Shown: positions 37,415 through 48,024 of the stretch, piece after piece | Layout of the letters: every line of letters starts with the position of its first letter | Numbering within the stretch: position 1 is the first letter of the stretch | Made by a program: the position numbers and the translations under genes | DNA from: Polaromonas sp. | GTDB lineage: Bacteria; Pseudomonadota; Gammaproteobacteria; Burkholderiales; Burkholderiaceae_C | Length of the DNA stretch: 64,000 nt | Direction of reading: 5' to 3' | Assembly (NCBI GenBank): GCA_013297865.1 | Contig: JAAFIP010000005.1 | Location: forward strand, 248,001-312,000 | Notes under the pieces: model-generated | Seen by the model: the letters and a program-made list of their open reading frames with translations, nothing else | Told to the model about the DNA's origin: nothing | Database searches by the model: none

Positions 37415-37424
37415 GGCCTGGCCC

Positions 37425-38126
37425 TCAGGCCTGTGCATCTGCGCGGGCCGATGCGCTGGATGGCACCATTTCCAGCCGGTAGCCAAAGCCGCGGATCGAG
37501 CGCAATGCGATGCCGTGAGGCTCCAGCTTGCCGCGCAGGCGCGAGATATACACCTCCACCGCGTTGGCGGTGATCTCCTTGTCCCAGCCTGTCAGAGCTG
37601 CGAGGATCTTGTCCTTGGCTGCAGGCTTGGGGGTTTGCAGCATCAGGTATTCCATCACCGTCCACTCGCGTGGGCCCAGTTCGATCAACTGACCGTTGGC
37701 CTGGGCCTGGCGCAGTGCCATGTCCAGCGTCAACGGGCCAAAGTGCAGTGTGGAGGAGGTTGCTGCCTGCGAACGGCGCAGCAGCGCACGCAGGCGCGCC
37801 AGCAGCTCGGGCAGCTCAAAGGGCTTGACCATGTAGTCGTCCGCGCCCATGTCCAGGCCCTGCACGCGGTCCTGCAATGCATCGCGGGCTGTGAGAATCA
37901 TCACTGGCAGGGTGTGGCCACCCTGACGCAGCTGGCGCGTCAGCTCTAGGCCATCGGTGTTTGGCAGACCAATGTCGATGATGGCCGCATCAAAGGTATC
38001 TGCCGCTACGGCCTGCAGTGCGCGCTCGGCACTGCCCACCCAGTCCACCGCATAGCCCGCGCCCGACAGGCCCAGCTTGATGCCGCTGGCTACCATGACA
38101 TCGTCTTCGACAAGCAGCAGGCGCAT
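37425..38126 (-). CDS. OmpR-family response regulator
   Basis: This 233-residue regulator has a receiver domain with acidic pocket E-D-D (7-9), phospho-acceptor Asp51 in I-D-I-G-L-P and Lys in M-V-K-P-F, followed by a winged-helix DNA-binding domain (about 130-225, ending with I-R-G-F-G-Y-R-L). It is the partner of the kinase encoded immediately downstream and lies 33 bp downstream of argB on the same strand. Confidence 0.93.
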   Translation of the reverse strand: MRLLLVEDDVMVASGIKLGLSGAGYAVDWVGSAERALQAVAADTFDAAIIDIGLPNTDGLELTRQLRQGGHTLPVMILTARDALQDRVQGLDMGADDYMVKPFELPELLARLRALLRRSQAATSSTLHFGPLTLDMALRQAQANGQLIELGPREWTVMEYLMLQTPKPAAKDKILAALTGWDKEITANAVEVYISRLRGKLEPHGIALRSIRGFGYRLEMVPSSASARADAQA

Positions 38127-38159
38127 GGTATGTGGTGCTTGAGTGGCGTATGGATGCGG

Positions 38160-39086
<927 letters not shown>

Positions 39087-39132
39087 TCAAAGATGGCGCT
39101 GATCATAGCCCTGATTATCTACCATGGCCCCA

Positions 39133-40173
39133 CTACACCTGCAAAGGCTCTTGCTGCATCAGCGTGATCTGCTCCTGCAACAACTGTACCTGCTCATGCC
39201 AGTAGGCGCTGGTGCCGAAGTGGGGGAAAGCGATGGGAAAAGCCGGGTCGTCCCAGCGGCGGGCCAGCCAGGCGCTGTAGTGGATCAGGCGCAAGGTACG
39301 CAGTGGCTCGATCAGGGCCAGCTCGCGGCGGTCAAAAGGGCGCAGCTGTTCGTAGCCGTCCAGCAGGGCTGACAGCTGCAAGGTGCGCTGGCGCCGGTCG
39401 CCGGAGAGCAGCATCCACAGGTCCTGCACGGCGGGGCCGGTGCGCGCATCGTCCAGGTCTACAAAGTGCGGGCCTGCGGCCTGCAGGGTGCTGCCCTCGG
39501 GGGTCCACAGAATATTGCCGGGGTGGCAGTCGCCATGCAAACGGATGTGGGCGATTGCGCCGCTGTGCCCCTGCGGTGCACCGGCCAGACTGCCCTGAGC
39601 ACTCTCGTTGACCAGTGCCACGACGCTGCGGTAGGCCTCTTGCCATGCGCCCTTGACCTCGGGCGGCACCTGCTCGTGTTGCAGCAGCCAGTCGTGCGGT
39701 TCGGTGGCAAAGCTGGCCACGTTGAGCGCGGGACGGCTGGCAAAGGCTGCTGTCTCGCCCACCAGGTGGATGCGCGCCAGAAAGCGGCCAATCCACTCCA
39801 GGGTGTCCAGGTCTTCCAGCTCCGGTCTGCGCCCGCCCTTGCGCGGGCTGATGCTGTAGCGAAAGCCATGGGCCTGGTGCAGCGTGCGACCATTGAAGGC
39901 AATCGGCGCGGCCAACGGCACTTCGGCTGCCAGCAGCTGCGCTGCAAACGCATGCTCTTCCAGAATCTGCGCATCGCTCCAGCGCTCGGGCCGGTAAAAC
40001 TTGACCACCACGGCGTCCGGCACATGGCCCGCATCATCGCTTTCCACATGTGCCAGATAGACCCTGTTTTCGTAACTCGACAGGGTCATCAAGCGCCCAT
40101 CGCAGCGTACACCTGCAGCCTCCAGCGCATCCAGCACGACTTCGGGCGCAAGCATTTCAAAAGCGTGGGGCAT
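39133..40173 (-). CDS. srkA: Stress response kinase A (YihE/SrkA family)
   Basis: This 346-residue protein has an aminoglycoside-phosphotransferase fold. The N-lobe contains S-Y-E-N-R-V-Y and V-V-K-F-Y-R-P, the catalytic loop is L-H-G-D-C-H-P-G-N-I-L-W, and the metal motif is F-V-D-L-D-D-A. SrkA is a Ser/Thr protein kinase that protects from envelope and oxidative stress. Length and motifs match the family. Copy 6 of the dispersed repeat lies 20 bp upstream of its start. Confidence 0.93.
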   Translation of the reverse strand: MPHAFEMLAPEVVLDALEAAGVRCDGRLMTLSSYENRVYLAHVESDDAGHVPDAVVVKFYRPERWSDAQILEEHAFAAQLLAAEVPLAAPIAFNGRTLHQAHGFRYSISPRKGGRRPELEDLDTLEWIGRFLARIHLVGETAAFASRPALNVASFATEPHDWLLQHEQVPPEVKGAWQEAYRSVVALVNESAQGSLAGAPQGHSGAIAHIRLHGDCHPGNILWTPEGSTLQAAGPHFVDLDDARTGPAVQDLWMLLSGDRRQRTLQLSALLDGYEQLRPFDRRELALIEPLRTLRLIHYSAWLARRWDDPAFPIAFPHFGTSAYWHEQVQLLQEQITLMQQEPLQV

Positions 40174-40192
40174 GGCGGTTTATATAAGTTTT

Positions 40193-40241
40193 AGGGCTCT
40201 AGCCCTTTAGAATATCGCGGGAGCAGCTATAAATTTTATAG
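40193..40241 (+). repeat. Short dispersed repeat, copy 6
   Basis: The left dyad is the perfect palindrome AGGGCTCTAGCCCT, followed by TTAGAATATCGCGGGAGCAGC and a right stem CTATA-aatt-TATAG. It lies 2 bp past the stop codon of the DUF2855 gene (minus strand) and just upstream of srkA. Confidence 0.92.
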
Positions 40242-40243
40242 TA

Positions 40244-41329
40244 TTACTGCAATGACAGAATATGCCCTGCGCGTGCATCACCCTGGCCTGCGAGGACATC
40301 TGCCATGGCCTGCAGCGACGCCTGTGCCCCCTGGTGGTGCACCACCTGCAGCCATGGCGTCGGCGCGGTAGTAACGCTCTGGCACAGCGCGCGCCAGCCT
40401 GTCACCACGTTGCGTCCAAACACCTCGGGGCCCCAGTCGGCGTAGCGCTTTTTCACTTGCGCAGGCGCAAAAAACAAAATCGGTTTGGGGCCTGCCAGGT
40501 CTTTGCCGCCGCCCAGCTGGTCCACATGCGTGCCGCCGATCGCGCAGCTGTAGGCAAGCTTCGCAAAGCGGCTGTGAATCTGGCGGCGCAGGTCGGCATT
40601 GCCTGCAAAATCCACATACACACAGGCGCTGTCCGCAGCAATCTGGTCCAGCTCTTCATAGCTGAGCACCCGGCTGTAGCAGCCCAGGCTCTCGCAAAAA
40701 GCCCGGTTGCGCTCAGACGTCAGGCCAATCACCTCCACGCCAGCGCGCTGGCGCAGAAAAAATGCTGTGCTGTAGGCGGTTTTGCTTGACGCGCTGGACA
40801 GCAGCAGGGTGCGGGCACCGAAAAACTGGTTGTCGGCCAGAAAGTCGTCGATCAAAAACGCGGTGATGAACAGCGGCCGCAGCAGCGCCTGGATGTCTTC
40901 GGTGTCAGCCGTATACATCGGGTCAGCACTGCAGCGCTGGTAGCTGTTATAGACCGCATGCAGCGCGGCGCGGTGCGGCGCCATGTCGCTGAAACTTGCA
41001 CTGCTGAGCTTGCCGGGGGACAGCACCGCATGCGAGGCCACTGGCCAGTAGCCGTACAGGCGCTCGCCTACAGCCACGCCCGCGTGGGTGCTTTGCACGA
41101 CCGAGCCAAAGCCCCACACCGGAATGCAGCCCCACTGCGCCTGAGCGGTAGGAAAGAAGTCCCAGTAATGCATGGCATCCCCAAAAGCCGCATAGGTGAT
41201 GTTGTTGGACGTGAAGGAAAATGTATCGACCCGCACCCGCACCTGGCCGTCCTGCAGCGGCTCGTCAGTAACATCAATGGTCTGCATGGTGTGCAGTGCG
41301 TCTTTGCGAACCAGAATCTGGGTGCTCAT
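40244..41329 (-). CDS. DUF2855 family protein
   Basis: This 361-residue protein starts at 41329 (M-S-T-Q-I-L-V). It looks like a distant member of the medium-chain dehydrogenase fold: an N-terminal GroES-like part and a Rossmann region with L-L-S-S-A-S-S-K-T-A-Y. It lacks the classical zinc ligands. DUF2855 proteins are often found in catabolic settings; the function is unknown. It is divergent from a GMC oxidoreductase with 141 bp between. Confidence 0.83.
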   Translation of the reverse strand: MSTQILVRKDALHTMQTIDVTDEPLQDGQVRVRVDTFSFTSNNITYAAFGDAMHYWDFFPTAQAQWGCIPVWGFGSVVQSTHAGVAVGERLYGYWPVASHAVLSPGKLSSASFSDMAPHRAALHAVYNSYQRCSADPMYTADTEDIQALLRPLFITAFLIDDFLADNQFFGARTLLLSSASSKTAYSTAFFLRQRAGVEVIGLTSERNRAFCESLGCYSRVLSYEELDQIAADSACVYVDFAGNADLRRQIHSRFAKLAYSCAIGGTHVDQLGGGKDLAGPKPILFFAPAQVKKRYADWGPEVFGRNVVTGWRALCQSVTTAPTPWLQVVHHQGAQASLQAMADVLAGQGDARAGHILSLQ

Positions 41330-41470
41330 GGGACTCTCCTTGGTGGGGTTTGGACAGACACGCTGTAGAGAGCCGCCTCTACTTTGCATCAGGACTGCCC
41401 TGATGGTAAAACACAAACCCGATGCCATACTTGTCTTTTATGTTTGCTTGCAGACTCCTTGGAGACATCA

Positions 41471-43075
41471 ATGTTTGACTACATCATCATCGGCGGCGGC
41501 TCGGCCGGCAGCGTACTGGCCGGACGCCTGAGCGAGGACCCCGCCGTCAAGGTCTGTCTGCTGGAAGCTGGCCCCGTTGACTCATCGGTGCTGATCCATT
41601 GCCCCGCAGGCCTGGCAGTGATGGCGCAGACCACCCACGCCAACTGGGCTTTTGAAACCGTTCCACAAGCAGGGCTGAACAGCCGCCGCGGCTACCAGCC
41701 GCGCGGCAAGGTGCTGGGCGGCAGCAGCTCAATCAATGCCATGTGCTACATCCGCGGCCACCGCGCAGACTATGACCACTGGGCCGCCGAGGGCAATGCA
41801 GGCTGGGGCTTTGACGATGTGCTGCCCTATTTCAAACGCTCCGAGACCAACGAGCGCGCTGCTGGTGGCGACTTCGCCACCTACCACGGCAGCAGCGGTC
41901 CGCTGCACGTGATGGACCTGCGCAGCCCCAGTCGCTTTGGCCCCTTGTTCATCGAAGCGGCCACACAAGCCGGCTATGCACGCAACGATGACTTCAATGG
42001 CGCCGTCCAGGACGGTGTGGGCATGTACCAAGTCACCCATAAAAACGGTGAGCGCTGGAGCGCAGCCAAAGGCTATCTCACGCCCCATCTCTCGCGCAGC
42101 AATCTGCAGGTCATTACAGGTGCCCACACCACCAAAATCCTGTTTGAAGGCAAGCGCGCAGTGGGCGTGGCCTACCGCCGTGGCGGGCAGACGCTGGAGC
42201 TGCGTGCCAGCAGGGAAGTGCTGCTGTGCGCAGGCGCTTTGCAGTCGCCCCAGCTGCTGATGCAATCAGGCATTGGCCCGGCTGCGCACCTGCAGCAGCA
42301 TGGCATCAACGTGCTGCATGACAGCCAGGGCGTGGGCCAGAACCTGCACGACCACCTGGACATCGTGCAAGTGGTCAATGCACCCAAGATCACCGACCTG
42401 TTTGGTGTCTCGCTCACAGGCATGATCCGTGGCGTGCGCGGTATCTTCGAGTGGCGCAAGTCGCGCACCGGCATGCTGACCACGAACTTTGCTGAGGCTG
42501 GCGGTTTTATCAAAAGCCAGCCCAGTGAGGCCGTGCCTGACCTGCAGCTGCACTTTGTGATTGGCAAATTGGTGGACCATGGCCGCAAGCCCACCTTCGG
42601 CCACGGCTACTCCTGCCATGTCTGCCTGCTGCAGCCCAAGAGCCGCGGCAGTGTGCAGCTGGCCAGCAGCGACCCTATGGCTACGCCCTTGATCGACCCC
42701 AACTTTTTGGCACACAGTGACGACATGGCCCGCATGGTGCGCGGCTTCAAGCAGATGCGGGCGATTTTGAAATCTCCGGCCTTGGCCAGCCTGGGCGGGC
42801 GCGAACTGGACACCACGGCGCGTGCCGTCAGCGACGCCGAGATCGAAACCGTCATCCGCGAGAAAGCCGACACCATCTACCACCCTGTCGGCTCCTGCCG
42901 CATGGGCAACACAGACCGCGACCCGGTGGACGCACAGCTGCGCGTCAAAGGCGTGCAGGGCCTGCGCGTGGTGGATGCCTCCATCATGCCGCGCGTGGTC
43001 AGCGGCAACACCAACGCACCCACCATCATGATTGCCGAGAAAGCGGTAGACATGATCCGCGCGGCGCACGCCTGA
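41471..43075 (+). CDS. GMC-family FAD oxidoreductase (choline dehydrogenase-like)
   Basis: This 534-residue flavoenzyme has the N-terminal FAD motif [23 protein letters not shown] as GMC signature 1, and C-terminal [10 protein letters not shown] and V-V-S-G-N-T-N-A-P. The active-site His of the Y-H-P-V-G motif is present. It oxidises alcohols; the substrate cannot be told, since no betaine genes are nearby. The start at 41471 follows TTGGAGAC. Confidence 0.88.
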   Translation: MFDYIIIGGGSAGSVLAGRLSEDPAVKVCLLEAGPVDSSVLIHCPAGLAVMAQTTHANWAFETVPQAGLNSRRGYQPRGKVLGGSSSINAMCYIRGHRADYDHWAAEGNAGWGFDDVLPYFKRSETNERAAGGDFATYHGSSGPLHVMDLRSPSRFGPLFIEAATQAGYARNDDFNGAVQDGVGMYQVTHKNGERWSAAKGYLTPHLSRSNLQVITGAHTTKILFEGKRAVGVAYRRGGQTLELRASREVLLCAGALQSPQLLMQSGIGPAAHLQQHGINVLHDSQGVGQNLHDHLDIVQVVNAPKITDLFGVSLTGMIRGVRGIFEWRKSRTGMLTTNFAEAGGFIKSQPSEAVPDLQLHFVIGKLVDHGRKPTFGHGYSCHVCLLQPKSRGSVQLASSDPMATPLIDPNFLAHSDDMARMVRGFKQMRAILKSPALASLGGRELDTTARAVSDAEIETVIREKADTIYHPVGSCRMGNTDRDPVDAQLRVKGVQGLRVVDASIMPRVVSGNTNAPTIMIAEKAVDMIRAAHA

Positions 43076-43096
43076 CGCACCGCTGGGCTGGTGACT

Positions 43097-43981
43097 TTAC
43101 TTTTTGTTCACCAGCACAATCCCCACGCACACCAGCGCCACGGCCAGCAGCAAGCCCGCGCTCACCGGCTCTTTGAGCCATAGCGTGCCAAAAAGCAGTG
43201 CCAGCACCGGCGTGAGGAACACAAATGCACTGAGCTTGGCTGCCGGATAGCGGCCCAGCAGCCACATCCAGGTGAGGTAGCTGGCAAATGCGCCCACCAC
43301 TGTCTGCAGCAGCAGCGAGCTGGCCGCAAAAGAGCTCAGCTGCAGGCTCCAGCGCTCACCCAGGTACAGCGACAGCAGGGGCAGCGTGAGGGCGCTAAGC
43401 GCCACCTGGTAGAACAGCAGTTTCTCCGCAGACACTTTGGCCAGCGTGCTGGCGCGGATCACCACCGTGGTCAGGCCCCAGAACATGCCCGCGGCCAAGG
43501 CCAGTGTGTCGCCCCACCAGGTGGGTTGGGTACTGCGCAGTCCATCGCCAAAGGCAAACACCACAGCACCAAACGCGCAGGCCAGGCCCAGCCACTGCAG
43601 GGGACGCAACTGCTCGCTACGCACCAGCAGGGGCAGCAGGGCCGCCACCCAAAACGGCGAGGTGTACAGAAACACCGTCAGGCGCGACGCGCCGGTGTAC
43701 TGCAGGCCGATGTAGATGCAGGCAAACTCGGCTGCAAACAGCGCGCCCGCCAACAGCCCCGCGCGCAGGCTGCCATCGCGGGCAAACAGCGCCACACCAC
43801 GCACGCGGCACCACAGCCACAGCAATACGCTGGCTCCGCCAAAGCGCAGCGCCGCCTGAAACACCGGCGGCACCTCGGCCACCGTGGCCTTGATCAGCAC
43901 TTGCTGAAAGCCCCAGAACACGCAGCAGGCCAGCAACAGGCTGTAGGCCAGAGTATCCAAATGGGTTTTGCGTGGGGTCAT
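43097..43981 (-). CDS. EamA/DMT family transporter
   Basis: This 294-residue membrane protein has ten predicted spans in two EamA repeats (about 15-145 and 160-290). The first has [10 protein letters not shown] and the second has W-G-L-T-T-V-V-I-R. Family members are drug/metabolite or amino-acid exporters. It is divergent from a LysR gene that may regulate it. Confidence 0.88.
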   Translation of the reverse strand: MTPRKTHLDTLAYSLLLACCVFWGFQQVLIKATVAEVPPVFQAALRFGGASVLLWLWCRVRGVALFARDGSLRAGLLAGALFAAEFACIYIGLQYTGASRLTVFLYTSPFWVAALLPLLVRSEQLRPLQWLGLACAFGAVVFAFGDGLRSTQPTWWGDTLALAAGMFWGLTTVVIRASTLAKVSAEKLLFYQVALSALTLPLLSLYLGERWSLQLSSFAASSLLLQTVVGAFASYLTWMWLLGRYPAAKLSAFVFLTPVLALLFGTLWLKEPVSAGLLLAVALVCVGIVLVNKK

Positions 43982-44031
43982 AGGTAGTGTTGGGGATGGC
44001 GAGGGTGTGCGGGCAGGCTACGATAGGGTCT

Positions 44032-44943
44032 ATGTCTGGTGTGGATCATAAATGGCTTGAGGACTTTATCGCCCTGGCGCGCGAACGCAGCTTCAGCAAG
44101 GCGGCCCAGTCGCGCCATGTCACGCAGCCGCAGTTCAGCCGCCGCATCCGTGCGCTGGAGTTGTGGCTGGGCGCAGATGTGGTTAACCGCGCTACCGTAC
44201 CACTGGGCTTGACCGATGCGGGTGAGCAGCTGCTCCCCGTGGCACGCAACACCGTGGCCGCGCTGGCCGATGTGCAAGGCCGCATCCAGAGCACCCAGCG
44301 CGGCAGCGACTGGGTGGTGCTGGCCACGGGCCGCACGCTCTCGCGCACCTGGGTGCCTGTATGGGTGCAGCGCCTGCGCCGCGTCATGGGCGCGCAGATC
44401 AAGCTGCGCCTGATCACTGGCTCCATCAACGAAGCACTCACCGCCCTGGAGCAGGGCCATGCCGACTTCATGCTCAGCTACAGCCACCCGCGCCTGCAGC
44501 TGAGCATTGACCCCCAGCTGTATGACAGCGTGACGGTGGCGCATGAAGAGTTGGTGGCTGTGTCCGCGCCGCGCGCCCCTGGCGTGGCACTGCACACTTT
44601 GCCTGGCACCGCCATCCACAGCGTGCCCGTGCTGCGCTACGCGCCCAGCCTGGCCCTGCACCTGATCTTGCAAGACGCGCTGGCGCGCGAGCAGCGCACG
44701 CTGTATCTGCATGATGTGATGGAATCCGACTTTGCCGAGTCGCTGCATGAGCAGGCCCTCAACGGTCAAGGCGTCGCCTGGCTGCCGCGCGCCCTGGTCG
44801 GGGCTGACCTGCAATCAGGCCGCTTGGTGCTGGCCGACCCGGGCGGTGCACCCGCACGCTTTGATGTGCAGCTCTATCACCCGCGCCAGTCGCGCAACAC
44901 CCTGGCCCAGGCGGTCTGGAAGGCCAGCGTAGAGTTCAGTTAG
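44032..44943 (+). CDS. LysR-family transcriptional regulator
   Basis: This 303-residue regulator has an N-terminal helix-turn-helix (F-S-K-A-A-Q-S-R-H-V-T-Q-P-Q-F-S-R-R-I, about 20-38) and a LysR substrate domain (about 90-295). The start at 44032 gives the standard length. It is divergent from the EamA transporter across 50 bp and upstream of the TAXI binding protein; either could be its target. Confidence 0.88.
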   Translation: MSGVDHKWLEDFIALARERSFSKAAQSRHVTQPQFSRRIRALELWLGADVVNRATVPLGLTDAGEQLLPVARNTVAALADVQGRIQSTQRGSDWVVLATGRTLSRTWVPVWVQRLRRVMGAQIKLRLITGSINEALTALEQGHADFMLSYSHPRLQLSIDPQLYDSVTVAHEELVAVSAPRAPGVALHTLPGTAIHSVPVLRYAPSLALHLILQDALAREQRTLYLHDVMESDFAESLHEQALNGQGVAWLPRALVGADLQSGRLVLADPGGAPARFDVQLYHPRQSRNTLAQAVWKASVEFS

Positions 44944-45013
44944 GGGTGCTGCCTGTTTATACTGCTGGTACCCTGCACGCAATCATGCAACGACCTCTTG
45001 TTTATGGGAGAAC

Positions 45014-45988
45014 ATGGTGAACCACTGCACGCTCACACGACGCAGTTTTGCAACCGGCGCAGCTCTGGGCCTGCTGGGCTGCGCTGGCAGTCCTGGCGCA
45101 CCGCCCAGCTTGCGTGAGCTGGGCATTTACAGCGCAGGCCAGGGCAGTGCCTTTTTGCCTTACGCCCAGGCTCTGGCCAAAGAGCTGAGTGCTGCAGGAG
45201 TGCCCACCAGCGCGTTGGTTTCTACAGGCTCCATCGAGAACATGCGCAAAGTCGATGCTGAGCCGCAGAACCTGGCTACCGTGTTCCTGGGCACGGCGTA
45301 TGAAGGCCTCACAGGCAACGCGCCCTGGACACAATCGCAAAAGCTGCGCAATGTGCGCGCTTTGTTTCCCATGTACGAAACCTCTTTCCAGATCGCCGCT
45401 TTGCGCAGTGCGGGCATTGTGAGCCTGTCACAGCTGCAGGGCAAACGCGTGGGCGTAGGCCCAGCAGGCGGCCCGGCCGAGAGCTTTTTCAAAGGTCTGG
45501 TTCAGGCGCGCAACCTGCAGCCCAGCCTCGTCAACGGCAGTCCTGCACAGATGTCTAGCGATTTGCTGGCCGGCCGCATTGATGCGCTGTGGCAAGGTGC
45601 CTCGGTGCCCATCCCAGCGCTCAAGCAGGTGGCTGATGCGGTGGACACCGTGGTGTTCGGCTTGAGCGATGCCGAGCTTGCCACCATGCTGCAAAGCTAC
45701 CCCTTCCTGTCGCGCGCCAGCGTGCCGGCCAACAGCTACCAAGGCCAGTCACAGGCGCTGCAAAGCGTGGCGGGCTGGAATTTTGTCGTCTGCCATGCAG
45801 CGCTTGGCGATGCCGATGCATACTGGATCACGCGGGCGGCGCTCGAGCGCAGTGCGGCGCAGGGTGCTGACAGGCTGTTGGCGTCTACCCGCGCAGAGTT
45901 TGCGGTCAACAACACTGTTGTGCCTTTTCACCCAGGTGCTGCACGCTACCTGCGTGAGCGCGGCATCAGGTTGGCGGCGCAAGCGTAG
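45014..45988 (+). CDS. TAXI-family TRAP transporter solute-binding protein (orphan)
   Basis: This 324-residue periplasmic protein starts with a twin-Arg-like leader (T-R-R-S-F-A-T-G-A-A) and a hydrophobic stretch ending near A-G-S-P-G-A; the L-G-C-A could also be a lipobox with Cys23. The TAXI fold is seen in V-S-T-G-S-I-E-N-M and V-G-P-A-G-G-P-A-E. No TRAP permease gene is near, so it must use one encoded elsewhere. Its 3' end overlaps the marR gene by 23 bp on the other strand. Confidence 0.8.
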   Translation: MVNHCTLTRRSFATGAALGLLGCAGSPGAPPSLRELGIYSAGQGSAFLPYAQALAKELSAAGVPTSALVSTGSIENMRKVDAEPQNLATVFLGTAYEGLTGNAPWTQSQKLRNVRALFPMYETSFQIAALRSAGIVSLSQLQGKRVGVGPAGGPAESFFKGLVQARNLQPSLVNGSPAQMSSDLLAGRIDALWQGASVPIPALKQVADAVDTVVFGLSDAELATMLQSYPFLSRASVPANSYQGQSQALQSVAGWNFVVCHAALGDADAYWITRAALERSAAQGADRLLASTRAEFAVNNTVVPFHPGAARYLRERGIRLAAQA

Positions 45989-46400
45989 CCAGCCTGGCCA
46001 ATAACTGTTTCAGCGCATCCACATCCCGCGTGCCCAAGGCGCGCAGTACTTGGGCTTCGTGTTTTTGGGCCGCTGTCACCAAAGGTCGCACACGCTTTTT
46101 GCCTTCAGCGGTAATGGCCACCAAAGTACGGCGCTGGTCCTGCGCGTCGGCCAGCAGCTGCACATCGCCGCACTGGGCCATGCGCTGCACCAGCTTGGTG
46201 ACGGTGGGTTGCTTGGAGAGCACCTGCGCAGTGAGGGCATTGACCGTGAGGGCCTGGCCGCTGTAGAGGGTGGCCAGCACACGCCATTCGATGCTGCTCA
46301 GACCGGCTGCGCGCACCTGGGCGTCAAAGCCCTTGTACAGGGCGTGGTTGGCCTGGCCCAGCAAGTACCCCAGGTAGTCTTGGACAAAATCGTTTTTCAC
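45966..46400 (-). CDS. MarR-family transcriptional regulator
   Basis: This 144-residue regulator starts with GTG at 46400, which overlaps the flavin reductase stop (GTGA). The winged helix-turn-helix includes L-T-A-Q-V-L-S-K-Q-P-T-V-T-K-L-V and the wing D-Q-R-R-T-L-V. In Pseudomonas the MarR protein NicR controls the nicotinate genes including nicX, so a similar ligand-responsive repressor role over the divergent nicX-like operon is likely. Confidence 0.87.
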   Translation of the reverse strand: MKNDFVQDYLGYLLGQANHALYKGFDAQVRAAGLSSIEWRVLATLYSGQALTVNALTAQVLSKQPTVTKLVQRMAQCGDVQLLADAQDQRRTLVAITAEGKKRVRPLVTAAQKHEAQVLRALGTRDVDALKQLLARLATLAPPT

Positions 46401-46927
46401 AGGGGGTGCTCGGTATAGAACTTGCCGCCGTGGTAGAGCAGCGGTGAGCTGCCCGCGTGCGTCATGCAATGCTCGACCTCGCCCACAAAGATCACATGGT
46501 CGCCCTCTTCATAGCGGCTGCGGTTGAAGCACTCAAAGCTGGCTGCGCAGTGCGCCAGCAGGGGGACGCCGTTGGATGACAGGCTGTAGTCCACGCCCTG
46601 CCAGCGGTCAATGTTTTTGGAGGCGAACTGCAGGGCCAGTTCTTTTTGCGACACATCCAGCACATGGATGGCGTAGTGCGAGCCTGCACTGAACACTTCC
46701 AGGCTGGCTGCAGCGCGGCTCAGGCTCCACAGCACCAGGGGTGGGGCCAAAGAGACGGAGTTGAACGAGCTGGCGGTCAGGCCCACCAGGTCACCGGCAG
46801 CGGTGCGCGCCGTGACAATCGTCACCCCGGTGGCGAACATGCCCAATGCCGCGCGGAAGTCGCTGGTATTGAAGCTGGGCGCTGCAGCCTGAGACGACGC
46901 AGCCGGAACTTGGGGGCTTGAAGTCAT
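46397..46927 (-). CDS. Flavin reductase domain protein (reductase component)
   Basis: This 176-residue protein has the FMN-binding split-barrel reductase fold: F-A-T-G-V-T-I-V-T near 33-41, G-L-T-A-S-S-F-N-S-V-S and a C-terminal H-G-G-K-F-Y. Such proteins supply reduced flavin to two-component monooxygenases. The start at 46927 avoids reading into the divergent gene. Its presumed oxygenase partner is the acyl-CoA-dehydrogenase-fold protein encoded across the divergent promoter. Confidence 0.87.
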   Translation of the reverse strand: MTSSPQVPAASSQAAAPSFNTSDFRAALGMFATGVTIVTARTAAGDLVGLTASSFNSVSLAPPLVLWSLSRAAASLEVFSAGSHYAIHVLDVSQKELALQFASKNIDRWQGVDYSLSSNGVPLLAHCAASFECFNRSRYEEGDHVIFVGEVEHCMTHAGSSPLLYHGGKFYTEHPL

Positions 46928-46941
46928 GGGGATGATTTTAT

Positions 46942-46953
46942 ATGAAATTTCAT
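46942..46953. promoter_or_regulatory. Candidate MarR operator ATGAAATTTCAT
   Basis: A perfect 12-bp palindrome sits in the 56-bp gap between the flavin reductase and nicX-like starts, overlapping a TATTAT -10-like hexamer (46955-46960) for the plus-strand operon. This is where a MarR repressor would block both promoters. Confidence 0.5.
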
Positions 46954-46983
46954 GTATTATGCAGCCATGGAGTGTTTTACGCA

Positions 46984-48024
46984 ATGTCTGTCCATCCTAC
47001 TGTACTAGAGCCCCATTGGGTAGATGCCTTCGAGGCAGTGGTGCGCCGCTGCGCTGTGCGCCAGGGCGACACCGTGGCCATTCTGTGTGAAACCCAGTCG
47101 CGCCTGGCGCTGGCCGAGCTGGCGCGCCTGGCAGTGGCGCGCATGGGCGTGCAGTCTTTCACCATCACCTTGCCCACCCTTGCATCCCAGGGCGCGGCGC
47201 TGATCCGCTCCACAGGTGCCAGCACCGCAATCAACCATATCGCGCCGGTGGTGCAGGCCCTGGGCGCCAGCACGCTGGTGCTGGACTGCACGGTGGAGGG
47301 TTTGATGCACGCCCCCGAGCTGCCCGCCATACTGAAAGCCGGAGCCCGCGTGGTCTATGTCAGCAACGAACACCCCGAGGCCCTGTGCCGCCTGGTGCCC
47401 GATGACAGCCTGGAACCTCTGGTCAAGGAGCACACCAAGCGCCTGCGCGCGGCCAAGCAGATGACAGTGCAGTCTGCGGCAGGCACCGATCTGCGCATTG
47501 CGCTGGAAGGCGCTGTCACGGGCGGCAACTGGGGCACCACCACCCGGCCGGGCACCATGACCCACTGGCCTGGTGGCCTGGTGCTGGCTTTTCCCAAGGC
47601 AGGCAGCGTGAACGGGCGGCTGGTGCTGCACACGGGTGATGTGAACCTGAGCTTCAAGCGCTACATCGAGCAGCCCGTGAGCCTGACGATTGAAAACGAC
47701 TACGTAACCCATATCGAAGGCACTGGCGTAGACGCCCAGCTCATGCGCGAGTATCTGGCCGCCTGGGGCGACCGCGAGGCCTATGCCGTCAGCCATGTGG
47801 GCTACGGGCTGAACCCGCAGGCGCGCTGGGACAGCATGGCCATGTTCGACAAAAGCGACTTCAATGGCACCGAGCTGCGCGCGGTAGCAGGCAATTTTCT
47901 CTACAGCACAGGCGCCAACGAAACCGCCGGGCGCTATACCCTGGGCCATTTTGATCTGCCACTCAAGTCTTGCACCATCGCACTGGACAGCACCACCGTG
48001 GTGCAGGAAGGAAAAGTATGTTGA
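46984..48024 (+). CDS. NicX-like ring-cleavage dioxygenase (2,5-dihydroxypyridine dioxygenase family)
   Basis: This 346-residue protein is of the NicX/M29-like family. Residues matching the iron site of NicX are visible: His at about 271 in S-H-V-G-Y-G, and H-x-D at about 322 and 324 in G-H-F-D-L-P. NicX opens 2,5-dihydroxypyridine in nicotinate degradation. The start at 46984 was chosen by family length. Its 3' end overlaps the next gene by 7 bp. The context (flavin reductase, flavin-dependent partner, MarR) supports a heteroaromatic catabolic operon; the exact substrate is inferred. Confidence 0.78.
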   Translation: MSVHPTVLEPHWVDAFEAVVRRCAVRQGDTVAILCETQSRLALAELARLAVARMGVQSFTITLPTLASQGAALIRSTGASTAINHIAPVVQALGASTLVLDCTVEGLMHAPELPAILKAGARVVYVSNEHPEALCRLVPDDSLEPLVKEHTKRLRAAKQMTVQSAAGTDLRIALEGAVTGGNWGTTTRPGTMTHWPGGLVLAFPKAGSVNGRLVLHTGDVNLSFKRYIEQPVSLTIENDYVTHIEGTGVDAQLMREYLAAWGDREAYAVSHVGYGLNPQARWDSMAMFDKSDFNGTELRAVAGNFLYSTGANETAGRYTLGHFDLPLKSCTIALDSTTVVQEGKVC